Source: WTGU01 sp965242855 | Lineage (GTDB): Bacteria > Pseudomonadota > Alphaproteobacteria > UBA828 | Assembly: GCA_965242855.1 (NCBI GenBank) | Contig: OZ251509.1 | Span: 372,001 to 436,000 of the forward strand | Reading direction: 5' to 3' | DNA: 64,000 bases | Shown here: positions 25,537 through 37,365 of the stretch, in pieces | Numbering within the stretch: the first letter of the stretch is position 1 | Layout: each line of letters opens with the position of its first letter | The notes under the pieces: model-generated | The model's database searches: none | Told to the model about the DNA's origin: nothing | Seen by the model: only the letters and a program-made list of their open reading frames with translations | Program-made: the position numbers and the translations under genes

Positions 25537-26340
25537 ATGAGAGAGAAGCTGCATCCGGACATCGTCCGCATTTTTGAGGAGGAAATCCTCGCTCCGGTCG
25601 GAGCAGCGGAAGCAGACGGACCACATGACACCTTGACGGGTTTTTTACCGATGAGGGGAGATTTATACGAGCCCGGTGGATTGATGGTTGTCGGACGAGC
25701 GACGCACGATTGGAGAATTCGCACCAAGTGGAATTATCTTGGCAGCGACGAGTCACGCAAGGAGTACACTCAGGAGGTCGTCAGGGCAAACAGCGATAGC
25801 GAAGGAAAATGCTCCATGATATGGGTTAAGGAGCTATGGGGAAACACCGAGTGTAACAAGAAGTACGGATCGAAGTACAACACCAAAAGCTCTGCTTTTT
25901 GGAGAGTTATTCAGAAAGTGACCACATACATACCCATAACTGAAGACGAGTCGAACTTCTCTTCTTGGCTGGTGTACTCGAATCTGTACAAACTCTCTCC
26001 AATCAGCGGTAATCCCCGTGGGAAGCTTCGCCATCTTCAACTGAGAGGTTGCAAATCCTCATTCAAGCGCGAAATTGATGTTTTTCGCCCAGGTCGCCTA
26101 CTTCTTCTCACCGGATTGCGGGGGTCGCAGTGGGCCGCCAAACCATTTCTCGAGAAGCTTTGCATTGATAGCAAAGACGATGGTGAGCTGGAACACGTCG
26201 AGCTCAAGGGGCGATTGCATTATCCGGAGGGAAACTCGGCGAGCCTCGTCGTCGCCAAGCATCCACGGGGGAAGAAAGAGGATATCTGGGTCGACCAGGT
26301 GGTGAAAGCTTTCAGCATGACCGGTGCCCCGACGAGATAA
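25537..26340 (+). CDS. AT-rich gene resembling uracil-DNA glycosylase superfamily
   Basis: This 267-aa protein is encoded by DNA much more AT-rich than its surroundings. The order of motifs resembles the uracil-DNA glycosylase fold: LMVVGRATHDW (residues 49-59), FWRVIQKVTTYI in the first third, then SNLYKLSPISGN, RPGRLLLLTGLRG, and VVAKHPRGKKEDIW near the end. The canonical catalytic motif of known UDG families is not obvious, so a different nucleobase or nucleic-acid substrate is possible. It sits 34 bases after the methyl-transfer operon and 10 bases before a convergent monooxygenase gene. The assignment is tentative. Confidence 0.5.
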   Translation: MREKLHPDIVRIFEEEILAPVGAAEADGPHDTLTGFLPMRGDLYEPGGLMVVGRATHDWRIRTKWNYLGSDESRKEYTQEVVRANSDSEGKCSMIWVKELWGNTECNKKYGSKYNTKSSAFWRVIQKVTTYIPITEDESNFSSWLVYSNLYKLSPISGNPRGKLRHLQLRGCKSSFKREIDVFRPGRLLLLTGLRGSQWAAKPFLEKLCIDSKDDGELEHVELKGRLHYPEGNSASLVVAKHPRGKKEDIWVDQVVKAFSMTGAPTR

Positions 26341-26350
26341 TGGGAAGCAA

Positions 26351-27379
<1,029 letters not shown>

Positions 27380-27420
27380 GGGCGGTTTCGGGCGGGGCCT
27401 GTCCGGGTTGAGGCCGTCGT

Positions 27421-29592
<2,172 letters not shown>

Positions 29593-29656
29593 GGGCGCAT
29601 TGTAGGGTCTCGGCGCCGCCGGACGCCAGAGAGCGGAGCCGGCAAGGAATCGAGCC

Positions 29657-30135
29657 ATGAGGATTCGCATCCACAGGGGAACGAGGGAGATCGGCGGAAC
29701 CTGCATCGAGGTCGAGGCGCGAGGGAAGCGCCTCGCGCTCGATGTCGGCCTGCCGCTCGACGCGCCCGACGACGAGAGCGCCCATGCGCGCCTGCTGCCG
29801 GCGGTTCCGGGGTTCCGGGAGCGCGACGACAGCCTGCTGGGCGTGCTGCTCTCGCATCCCCACCGGGACCATTACGGCCTGGCCCGGCATATCCGCCCGG
29901 AGGTCCCGGCCCATATGACCGGGACGCACACAACATCCTGACGGCGGCGAGCCGCTACGTCCCGAACGGCCATGCCTTCGCCGATCCCCGCTTCCTCGCG
30001 CACCGGGAGCCGGTGGAGATCGGGCCGTTCCGCGGCACGCCGTACCTGGTGGATCACAGCGCGTTCGACGCCTACGCCCTGCCGGTCGAGGCCGACGGCA
30101 AGCGGGTGTTCTACTCAGCGACTTCCGGGGGCACG
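29657..30135 (+). pseudogene. Broken MBL-fold metallohydrolase (RNase J/CPSF-like), frameshifted and truncated
   Basis: The N-terminus is intact: RIHRGTREIGGTCIEVEA, then the metal motif LLSHPHRDHYGLARHI. A frameshift near 29920-29935 brings a stop at 29939-29941. The following residues continue in another frame (AHNILTAASRYVPNGHAF, then IGPFRGTPYLVDHSAFDAYALPVEADGKRVFYS). A second one-base loss near 30118 hides the expected GDFRGHG block, and homology ends near 30135. The rest of the protein (probably more than half) is missing. The gene is therefore dead. The parent was an MBL-fold protein of the RNA-processing type. Confidence 0.85.
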
Positions 30136-30180
30136 GGGGCGGACGAGGGGTTTGCGACCGAGGGTGCTCCCGAACGCGCG

Positions 30181-30423
30181 ATGGATTTGGGAAACTTCAG
30201 TAATAAACGGCCGATCTTGCTGCTCGTGTTGGCGAATCACGACCGGAACAAGAGCAAGCCGCGCCATGTTCTCGATACTCTACCGGAGTGTCCCAACGTC
30301 GATCTGCGTATCGCCACCACGAGTTTCTTCGGATACGGGTTGTACGACCAGGGAGTCCACACGGTCGAAGTGTTTCGGAAGCGCTTCCCTGACTACATAC
30401 ACTCCGGTTTCGGCGGAGGCTGA
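30181..30423 (+). pseudogene. AT-richer 80-codon remnant of an unrecognised gene
   Basis: The stretch after the broken MBL gene encodes MDLGNFSNKRPILLLVLANHDRN and onward to TTSFFGYGLYDQGVHTVEVF and FPDYIHSGFGG. It looks like genuine protein but has no domain I can name. Composition is more AT-rich than the flanks, and there is no ribosome-binding site. It is best explained as the 3' end of an accessory gene fused to the MBL fragment by a deletion. It could alternatively be a small intact gene. Confidence 0.35.
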
Positions 30424-30587
30424 GTCTTTCCGGGAGCCGTATCGAATCGGGAGGAATCGGGAAGGCCCCGGAGGCCAGTGGCGTCGGTCTTCCCCCAGTG
30501 CCGGCCGGAGAAGGCACCGCCGCCCGCCCTGGACAAACGCCCGTGCGAGGCCGATATTGCCTGCGGGCTGCCCCTTGGAGGACCAGG

Positions 30588-30980
30588 ATGTACCAGAAGC
30601 AGACGCGGGCGATCGAGATCACGGTCAAGCCGTTCTATCTTGAGGAGCAATCGGAGCCCGACGACGGCCACTTCGTGTTCGCCTATCACATCCGCATCCG
30701 GAACAACGGCCAGAAAACGGTCCAGCTGCTGAACCGCCACTGGCAGATCACGGACGGCCGCGGCCGCACCCAGGAGGTGCGGGGGCCGGGCGTGGTCGGC
30801 GAGCAGCCCGTCCTCCAGCCGGGGGAGGCGTTCGAATACACCAGCGGTTGCCCGCTCAACACCTCGACCGGGATCATGGTCGGCTCCTACGAGATGGAAA
30901 CCCCGGACGGCGAGCGCTTCGACGTGGACATCCCGGCGTTCTCGCTCGATTCGCCGGACGCGCCCGCCCGGCTCAACTGA
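30588..30980 (+). CDS. apaG: ApaG (CorD) protein
   Basis: ApaG is a small fibronectin-type beta-sandwich protein whose family is linked to Co2+/Mg2+ tolerance. The 130-aa product has IEITVKPFYLEEQSEP, YHIRIRNNGQKTVQLLNRHW, and the family hallmark GPGVVGEQPVLQPGE with YTSGCPLNTSTGIMVGSYEM. The ATG at 30588 follows GGAGG at 30577-30581. An upstream in-frame ATG at 30498 would add a Pro/Arg-rich extension and is rejected. folE follows after 66 bases. Confidence 0.94.
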   Translation: MYQKQTRAIEITVKPFYLEEQSEPDDGHFVFAYHIRIRNNGQKTVQLLNRHWQITDGRGRTQEVRGPGVVGEQPVLQPGEAFEYTSGCPLNTSTGIMVGSYEMETPDGERFDVDIPAFSLDSPDAPARLN

Positions 30981-31046
30981 GCGGCCCCCCGGCCGCGGAC
31001 CCGGAACCGGGTTCCCCGGCCGCCAACCCGAGACGAGGAGAGAGCG

Positions 31047-31670
31047 GTGGACGAAAACCAGCCGGCGCGCCCGCGTCCCGCCGCGCGGCCGACGAGGGAG
31101 GCCGCCGAGGAGGCGCTCCGCACGCTGATCCGCTGGGCCGGCGACGACCCGACGCGGGAGGGCTTGCGCGACACGCCCAAGCGGGCGGCGCGGGCGTTCG
31201 AGGAGTATTTCAGCGGCTATGAACAGGACCCCTACGAAATCCTCCACCGCACCTTCGAGGAGACGAACGGCTACGACGAGATGGTCGTGCTGCGCGACAT
31301 CGATTTCCGCTCGCACTGCGAACACCACATCGCGCCCATCGTGGGCCGCGCCCATATCGGCTACCTGCCGGACCGCCGCGTGATCGGCATCAGCAAGCTC
31401 GCCCGCGTGGTGGACGTGTTCGCGCGGCGCCTGCAGATCCAGGAGAAGCTGACCGGGCAGATCGCCGATTCGATCGAATCGGTCATCCAGCCGCGCGGGG
31501 TCGGCGTGGTGATCGAGGCCGTCCACCACTGCATGACGGCGCGCGGCGTGCGCAAGGAGGGGGTGATGATGGTGACGAGCCGGATGCTGGGCGCCTTTCG
31601 CACGGACCTGAAGACCCGCCGGGAGTTCCTCAGCATGATCGGCGGCCCGGCCCCGGCGGCGCCGCGCTAG
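31047..31670 (+). CDS. folE: GTP cyclohydrolase I
   Basis: FolE converts GTP to dihydroneopterin triphosphate, the first step of folate/tetrahydropterin synthesis. The product is 207 aa. Zinc ligands are visible in FRSHCEHHIAPI (Cys, His) and HHCMTARGV (second Cys). Other family blocks are RDTPKRAARAFEEYFSGY, GISKLARVVDVFARRLQIQEKLTGQIADSI and MGAFRTDLKTRREFL (here LGAFRTD). The start is GTG at 31047 with AGGAGAGAG upstream. Confidence 0.97.
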   Translation: MDENQPARPRPAARPTREAAEEALRTLIRWAGDDPTREGLRDTPKRAARAFEEYFSGYEQDPYEILHRTFEETNGYDEMVVLRDIDFRSHCEHHIAPIVGRAHIGYLPDRRVIGISKLARVVDVFARRLQIQEKLTGQIADSIESVIQPRGVGVVIEAVHHCMTARGVRKEGVMMVTSRMLGAFRTDLKTRREFLSMIGGPAPAAPR

Positions 31671-31727
31671 GGCGCGAAACCCGGCCCCTCCGCCGGCGCG
31701 CGGGCGCGGAGCCGCGAGTCAGGCCCG

Positions 31728-33185
31728 ATGGGTTCGGTCAGGGACTTCCGGCCGGTCCTGTTCGTGGTCGGCATCCTGCTGATCACGCTCTCGCTCGCCA
31801 TGGCGCTGCCGGCCGTCGCCGACGGAGCGACCGCCAACCCCGACTGGCGGGTCTTCCTCGCGGCCAGCGTCTTCACGCTCTTCGTCGGCGCCTGCCTCGC
31901 CCTCGCCAACCGCGGCCGGGACACCCGGCTCACCGTGCGCCAGGCCTTCGTCCTGACCACGGTGAGCTGGGTCGTCGTCGCCGCCTTCGCCGCCCTTCCC
32001 TTCGCCTTCTCCGACCTGAACCTGAGCTACGCCGACGCCTATTTCGAGGCGATGTCCGGGCTCACCACCACGGGCTCCACGGTCATCGTCGGCCTCGACG
32101 ACGCGCCGCCGGGCATCCTCCTGTGGCGGGCGCTCCTGCAATGGCTGGGCGGCATCGGCATCATCGTCACGGCCATCGCCATCCTGCCCATGCTGCGCAT
32201 CGGCGGGATGCAGCTGTTCCGCACGGAATCGTCTGACAGTTCCGGCAAGGTGCTGCCGCGCGCGGCCCAGATCGCGGGTGCGGTCGGGGTGATCTACCTG
32301 TTGCTGACGGTCAGCAACGGCCTCGCCTACTGGGGCGCCGGCATGACGCCGTTCGAGGCCGTGTGCCACGCCATGACGACCATCGCGACCGGCGGCTTCT
32401 CGACCTCCGACGCCTCGCTCGGCCATTTCGGGAGCGACGCGATCGAGGGCATCGCCACGGTGTACATGGTGCTGGGCTCCCTGCCCTTCGTGCTCTACCT
32501 GCAAGCCGTGCGCGGCAACGCCGGCGCGCTGTTGCGGGATACCCAGGTGCGCTGGTTCTTCGGCCTGGTGCTGTTCTTCCTGCTCGCCCTCGCCGGCTGG
32601 CAGATGGCGGCCAACGGCGCCGCGGCCACGGACGCCTTCCGCGAGGCCGCCTTCAACGGCATCTCGGTGCTCACGGGCACCGGCTATTCCACCGCCGACT
32701 TCTCCGCCTGGGGCAGCTTCGCCCTGCCGGTCTTCACCCTGCTCATGTTCATCGGCGGCTGCACGGGCGCCACCACCGGCGGGGTCAAGGTCTTCCGTAT
32801 CCAGGTCCTCGCGGCGACGGCGCTGGTGCAGATCCGCCAGCTCATCCAGCCCCACGGAGTCTTCCTCACCAAGTTCAACCGGCGCCCGATTCCGGAGAGC
32901 GTGCCGCCGGCGGTGATGGGCTTCTTCTTCCTCTTCATGGTGAGCTTCGGCGTGATCGCCATGGGCCTCGCCCTGATGGGCCTCGACTACGTGACGAGCA
33001 TCAGCGGCGCGGCCACGGCGCTGGCCAACGTGGGCCCGGGGCTGGGCGCCACCATCGGCCCCTCCGGCACCTTCCAGCCCCTGCCGGAGCCGGCGAAATG
33101 GCTGCTCTCCTTCGCCATGCTGCTGGGCCGGCTCGAGCTCTTCACGGTGCTCGTGCTGTTCGTCCCCCGCTTCTGGCGGGATTGA
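31728..33185 (+). CDS. trkH: TrkH/KtrB-family potassium uptake channel subunit
   Basis: This 485-aa integral membrane K+ translocating subunit has four M1-P-M2 repeats. The pore loops show TTTGSTVI (Gly in the first filter), MTTIATGGFSTSDASL, VLTGTGYSTADFSAWG and ALANVGPGLGATIGPSG. Further markers are WLGGIGIIVTAIAILPMLRIGGMQLFRTE and MFIGGCTGATTGGVKVFR. No TrkA partner is encoded adjacent. It reads toward a convergent SDR gene 23 bases away. Confidence 0.93.
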   Translation: MGSVRDFRPVLFVVGILLITLSLAMALPAVADGATANPDWRVFLAASVFTLFVGACLALANRGRDTRLTVRQAFVLTTVSWVVVAAFAALPFAFSDLNLSYADAYFEAMSGLTTTGSTVIVGLDDAPPGILLWRALLQWLGGIGIIVTAIAILPMLRIGGMQLFRTESSDSSGKVLPRAAQIAGAVGVIYLLLTVSNGLAYWGAGMTPFEAVCHAMTTIATGGFSTSDASLGHFGSDAIEGIATVYMVLGSLPFVLYLQAVRGNAGALLRDTQVRWFFGLVLFFLLALAGWQMAANGAAATDAFREAAFNGISVLTGTGYSTADFSAWGSFALPVFTLLMFIGGCTGATTGGVKVFRIQVLAATALVQIRQLIQPHGVFLTKFNRRPIPESVPPAVMGFFFLFMVSFGVIAMGLALMGLDYVTSISGAATALANVGPGLGATIGPSGTFQPLPEPAKWLLSFAMLLGRLELFTVLVLFVPRFWRD

Positions 33186-33208
33186 ACGGCGTGCTTCGGC
33201 GCGCGGCG

Positions 33209-33967
33209 TCAGCCCTTTTCCGCGAGCATCCCGCCGTCCACCGGGAGGACGTGGCCGGTGACGAAGCTCGCCTTGTCCGAGAGCAGCCAGACCACCGCCT
33301 GCGCCACCTCCTCCGGCCGGCCGACGCGGCCCATCGGCACGCGGCCCGCCGCCTTGTCCGGGTCGTCGTCCCAGCCGCGCAGCAGGAGCGGGGTCAGGAT
33401 CGGGCCGGGGGCCACGGCGTTCACCCGGATGCCGCGCGCCGCGTATTCGAGGGCGGCGACCTTGGTCATGCCGGAGACCGCGTGCTTCGCCGTCATGTAG
33501 GGCGACCACCGCGGATAGGCGGCGAGGCCCCACATCGAGCCGGCGTTGACGATCGCCCCGCCGCCGCTCTCCAGCATGGCCGGGATTTCCGCCTTCATGC
33601 AGAGGAACACGCCGTCGATCATGATCGCGAAGACGCGCCGCACTTCCGCCATGTCCTGTTCGGGGAGGAGCGCCCGCGGCCCTTCGACCCCGGCGTTGTT
33701 GTAGGCGAGATGGAGGCCGCCGAAGGCGCGCAGGCAGCGCTCCACCAGAGCCTCGACCTGCGCCGCCTCGGCCATGTCGGCGCGGGCGAATTCGGCCTCG
33801 CCGCCGCCTTCGCGGATCGCGGCGACCGCCGCCGCGCCGCCGGCCTCGTCGATGTCGGAGACGAGCACCCGCGCCCCCTCGGCGGCGAGCGCCAGCGCCG
33901 TCGCCCGCCCGATTCCCGAGGCGCCGCCGGTCACCAGCGCCGCCTGCCCCGCGAACGTCGTCGTCAT
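33209..33967 (-). CDS. SDR-family oxidoreductase
   Basis: This classical short-chain dehydrogenase/reductase has 252 aa. The cofactor motif is TGGASGIGRATALAL (residues 13-27), with the NAG block (AYNNAGVEGPRALL) mid-protein. The catalytic Ser is in AGSMWGLAAYPRW, and Tyr-x-x-x-Lys is in SPYMTAKHA. The cofactor is probably NAD(H), since an Asp follows the second strand (VLVSDIDEAGG). It is isolated between the convergent trkH and divergent pyrD, and the substrate is unknown. Confidence 0.9.
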   Translation of the reverse strand: MTTTFAGQAALVTGGASGIGRATALALAAEGARVLVSDIDEAGGAAAVAAIREGGGEAEFARADMAEAAQVEALVERCLRAFGGLHLAYNNAGVEGPRALLPEQDMAEVRRVFAIMIDGVFLCMKAEIPAMLESGGGAIVNAGSMWGLAAYPRWSPYMTAKHAVSGMTKVAALEYAARGIRVNAVAPGPILTPLLLRGWDDDPDKAAGRVPMGRVGRPEEVAQAVVWLLSDKASFVTGHVLPVDGGMLAEKG

Positions 33968-34044
33968 CGCTCCCTCCCGCCGTTGCCGCCGCGCGCGGCC
34001 GAAGGCGCCCGCGCTCCGCGCGAAGAACGCGGGCCGGCCCGCGG

Positions 34045-35172
34045 ATGACCGGCGCCGCCCCGGCGCGGCGGGCGCTCACCCGCGCCGGCATTCTAACCGC
34101 CGACGCGGCGGCCGCCATTCTCCGTCGCCTGCCGCCGGAAACGGCGCAGGACGCCGCCCTCGCCCTCCTCGGCCTGGGCCCCCTCTGGCCGGCGCCGCAG
34201 CCCCCGCCGGCGCTGGCGACGCGCCTCTGGGGGCTGCGCTTCCCCTCGCCCGTAGGGCTGGCCGCGGGCTTCGACAAGGACGCCCGCCGCCCCGGCGCCG
34301 CGGCCGCGTTGGGCCTCGGCTTCGGGGAGGTGGGAACGGTCACGCCCCGCCCGCAACCGGGGAACCCGAAGCCCCGCCTGTTCCGCCTGCGCCGGGAGCG
34401 CGCCCTGATCAACCGGCTCGGCTTCAACAGCGCGGGCCTGGAGACGGTCGCCCGGCGGCTCGAGCGGTGGCGGCTTCAAGCCGGCGCCCGCGCCCGCCCG
34501 CTCGGCGTCAATATCGGCGTGAACCGGGACGGCGCGGATCCGGCGCGGGACTACGCCGCCGCGCTTGCGCGCATCGCCGCGCTGGCCGACTACGTGGCCG
34601 TGAACGTCTCCTCGCCAAACACGCCGGGCCTGCGCGCCTGGCAGGGCGGCGCCGCGCTGGCCCGCCTGCTGGACGCCCTGGCGGCGGCCCACGCCCGCCT
34701 CGCCGCCTGCCCGCCCGTCCTCCTGAAGCTCTCCCCCGACATCGACGACGAGTCGCTGGAGACGCTCGTGGCCGCCGTTCGCGGCGCGCCCGTCGCCGGC
34801 CTGATCCTCGCCAACACCACCACGGCGCGCCCCGCCGGCCTGGGCGCGCCCGCGCAAGCCGAGGCGGGCGGCCTCAGCGGCCCGCCGCTGGCCCCCCGCG
34901 CCCTCCGCGTCCTGCGGCGCGCCTACGCCGCGAGCGGCGGGCGGCTCGCGCTGATCGGGGTGGGCGGCATCGATTCGCCCGCAGCGGCCTACGCCCGCAT
35001 CCGCGCCGGCGCGAGCCTGCTTCAGCTCTACACCGCGCTCGCCTGCCACGGGCCCGGCCTGGCGGGCGCCATCGCGCGGGGCCTCGCGCGGCGGCTGGCG
35101 GAGGACGGCTTCGCGTCCGTGGGCCAGGCCGTCGGCGCCGACCATCGGCAGGGCCGCCCAGGTCGGTCATGA
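34045..35172 (+). CDS. pyrD: Dihydroorotate dehydrogenase (quinone), class 2
   Basis: PyrD oxidises dihydroorotate to orotate and passes electrons to quinone. The product is 375 aa. The class 2 N-terminal helices come first, followed by VGLAAGFDKDARR, GFGEVGTVTPRPQPGNPKPRLFR, INRLGFNS and NVSSPNTPGLRAWQ. The catalytic Ser is in SSPNTPG, and the FMN site is in GVGGIDSPAAAYARIRAGASLLQLYTAL. It is convergent with pyrF, 8 bases apart. The last 30 residues are slightly longer than usual. Confidence 0.95.
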   Translation: MTGAAPARRALTRAGILTADAAAAILRRLPPETAQDAALALLGLGPLWPAPQPPPALATRLWGLRFPSPVGLAAGFDKDARRPGAAAALGLGFGEVGTVTPRPQPGNPKPRLFRLRRERALINRLGFNSAGLETVARRLERWRLQAGARARPLGVNIGVNRDGADPARDYAAALARIAALADYVAVNVSSPNTPGLRAWQGGAALARLLDALAAAHARLAACPPVLLKLSPDIDDESLETLVAAVRGAPVAGLILANTTTARPAGLGAPAQAEAGGLSGPPLAPRALRVLRRAYAASGGRLALIGVGGIDSPAAAYARIRAGASLLQLYTALACHGPGLAGAIARGLARRLAEDGFASVGQAVGADHRQGRPGRS

Positions 35173-35180
35173 GGCGCCGG

Positions 35181-35894
35181 TCATGAGGCGGCGGCGATCT
35201 CCCGGGCGATGGCGCGCGCGGCGGCGAGCGGGTCGGCCGCGGCGGTGATCGGGCGGCCCACCACCAGCGCGGTGGCGCCGGCGCGGACGGCCTCGGCCGG
35301 CGTCGCGGCCCGCGCCTGATCGTCCCGCGCGCTTCCGGCGGGGCGGATTCCGGGGACGACGATGGCGAAGCCGGGGCCGTGTTCCGCGCGGAGCGCCGCC
35401 GCCTCGCGCGGGCTGGCGACGACTCCCGCGCAGCCGGCCTCGCGGGCCAGCGCGCCCAGGCGCAGGACCTGCTCCCGCGGCGTCGAGGCCAGCCCCTGGC
35501 GGGCAAGGGCCGCGGCGTCGAGGCTGGTGAGCACGGTGACGGCGAGCAGGCCGGGCGCCGCCTTGCCGCGCCGCGCCGCTTCCTCCTCCGCCGCCTCCCG
35601 CGCCGCCCGCATCATGGCGTGCCCGCCCGCGGCATGCAGGGTGAGGTAGCGCGGCGCACACGCGGCCGCGGCGCGCACGGCGCCGGCGACGGTGTTGGGG
35701 ATGTCGTGGAGCTTCAGGTCGAGGAACAGCGGGCGCCCGGCCGCCGCCTGCGCCCCCGCCGCTCCCTCGGGCCCGTGGGCGCAGAAATACTCCAGCCCGA
35801 TCTTGATCCCGTCGACCGCCGGCGCGAGCAGCCGCGCGCGCCCTTCCACCGCCCCCTTCTCGCGCCCGTCCAGCGCGCAATAAAGCTCCGCCAT
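35181..35894 (-). CDS. pyrF: Orotidine 5'-phosphate decarboxylase
   Basis: PyrF converts OMP to UMP, the last step of de novo UMP synthesis. The product is 237 aa. The catalytic Asp-x-Lys-x-x-Asp signature is clear: LFLDLKLHDIPNTVAGAV. Other blocks are YLTLHAAGGHAMMRAA, GVVASPREAAALR and VVPGIRPAGSARDDQARAATPAEAVRAGATALVVGRPIT in pieces, all typical of the class. It faces pyrD tail to tail; the two genes must have separate promoters. Confidence 0.96.
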   Translation of the reverse strand: MAELYCALDGREKGAVEGRARLLAPAVDGIKIGLEYFCAHGPEGAAGAQAAAGRPLFLDLKLHDIPNTVAGAVRAAAACAPRYLTLHAAGGHAMMRAAREAAEEEAARRGKAAPGLLAVTVLTSLDAAALARQGLASTPREQVLRLGALAREAGCAGVVASPREAAALRAEHGPGFAIVVPGIRPAGSARDDQARAATPAEAVRAGATALVVGRPITAAADPLAAARAIAREIAAAS

Positions 35895-36021
35895 ACCCTT
35901 CCTCCTCGACGAAAACGGGAAAGACGCGGAAGCAACCGGCCGGCACTCTCCCCTGTGATCCGGTTTCGCCCGACCGGCGGCGCGCCGCCCGGGAAACCCC
36001 CGTCGTTCCCGGCCGCCGGCG

Positions 36022-37236
36022 TCAGAGCGCCGCGCCGCGCATCAGCCGCGGCAGGTCGCCGACCAGGCCCATGGCGTGGCGCATGAAGAAGCGTTTGGCC
36101 GGCGGCAGCCCGTCGACCGCGGCGAGACCCAGGCCGCGCGCCAGGCGGAGCGCCGGGTCATCGTTGGAGAACAGACGGTTCAAACCATCGGTGACGCCCA
36201 CGAAGGCGAGTGAATCGAAACGCCGCCGGCGCTGGTAGCGGGCCAGCAGGTCGTCCGCCCCGACGTCGAGGCCCAGCCGGGCGCGGTCGACCACGAGCTC
36301 CGCCAGAACGGCGACGTCGCGGATGCCGAGATTGAAGCCCTGCCCCGCGAGCGGATGGATAGCGCGCGCGGCGTCGCCCAGCAGGACGAGGCGCGGCGCC
36401 GCGTAGCGGGCGGCGCGGGTCAGCGCCAGCGGGTAGGTCCAGCGCGGCCCCGCGCCCTCCAGGGCGCCGAGAAAATCGCCGAAGCGCGCCGCCAGGGCCC
36501 GCGCGAAATCCGCCGGCGGCGCCGCCGCCAGGGCGCGGGCGCGGGCCGTGCTCTCGGTCCAGACCAGGGACGAGCGGCGGCCGCCCGTCATCGGCAGGAT
36601 GGCGAAGGGGCCGGCGGGCAGGAAACGTTCGTGAGCGATGCCGCGGTGCGGGCGTTCGTGCGCCACCGCGCAGACGATCGCGGTCTGCCCGTAGGCCCGC
36701 CGGGCGACCTCGATCCCGGCGCCCGCCCGCAGGCTGGACCCGGCGCCGTCGGCGGCGACCGCGAGCCGCGCGCGAAGGCGCCCGCCGCCGGCGAGACGGG
36801 CCTCGATCCAGGCGCCGGAACGCTCCAGCCCGGCGACCGTTTCCGGCGCCAGATGGCGGAGCGACGGGAGGCCGGAAGCCCGGTCCAGCAGGGCGGCCCG
36901 GAGCCGCCGGTTCTCGACGATGAAGCCCAGCGGCTCGCGGCCCACCGCCGCATGGTCGTAGTGCAGGAAGAACGGCCCGTCGCCATCGGAGACGCGAATG
37001 GCCAGGATCGGTTCGGCGCCGGCGAGCAGCGCCGGCCACATCCCGATACCGTCGAACACCCGCTTGGAGCCGAGGGCGATCGACGACACCCGGCCGTCGA
37101 AGGCGGCGTCGCGCATGGCGGCGGGGTCCGCGCCGTCGACGACGACCGTTTCCAGGCCGGCGCCGGCGAGCGCCACGCCGAGGGTCAACCCGGCGAGGCC
37201 GCCGCCGCCGACGACGACATCGGCGCTCCCGTCCAT
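36022..37236 (-). CDS. UbiH/COQ6-family FAD-dependent hydroxylase
   Basis: This flavoprotein monooxygenase of ubiquinone biosynthesis (UbiH/UbiF/UbiL-like) has 404 aa. The start at 37236 (MDGSADVVVGGGGLAGLTLG) has GGGGGA upstream. The FAD motifs in order are GGGGLAG, the DG motif AVAADGAGSSLR and the GD motif LVLLGDAARAIHPLAGQGFNLGIRD. The family ending DGLNRLFSNDDPALRLARGLGLAAVD is present. The exact ring position hydroxylated cannot be told. It is divergent from bioB. Confidence 0.9.
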   Translation of the reverse strand: MDGSADVVVGGGGLAGLTLGVALAGAGLETVVVDGADPAAMRDAAFDGRVSSIALGSKRVFDGIGMWPALLAGAEPILAIRVSDGDGPFFLHYDHAAVGREPLGFIVENRRLRAALLDRASGLPSLRHLAPETVAGLERSGAWIEARLAGGGRLRARLAVAADGAGSSLRAGAGIEVARRAYGQTAIVCAVAHERPHRGIAHERFLPAGPFAILPMTGGRRSSLVWTESTARARALAAAPPADFARALAARFGDFLGALEGAGPRWTYPLALTRAARYAAPRLVLLGDAARAIHPLAGQGFNLGIRDVAVLAELVVDRARLGLDVGADDLLARYQRRRRFDSLAFVGVTDGLNRLFSNDDPALRLARGLGLAAVDGLPPAKRFFMRHAMGLVGDLPRLMRGAAL

Positions 37237-37365
37237 GTTCCCCCGTTCGCGGCCGGCGCCCCGCATTCTGGCGCGGGAAAGACCGCCGCGCCACTCTCCT
37301 CCTCCTCGCGCTTCGCGCGGCGGCGGCTTGACCGGGGGAGGCGGGGGACTATCCTGCCGGGCGTC

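Noticed and set aside
30498..30587. N-terminal extension of ApaG
   Set aside because: It is Pro/Arg-rich and lies upstream of a GGAGG site that serves the ATG at 30588, where the family homology begins.
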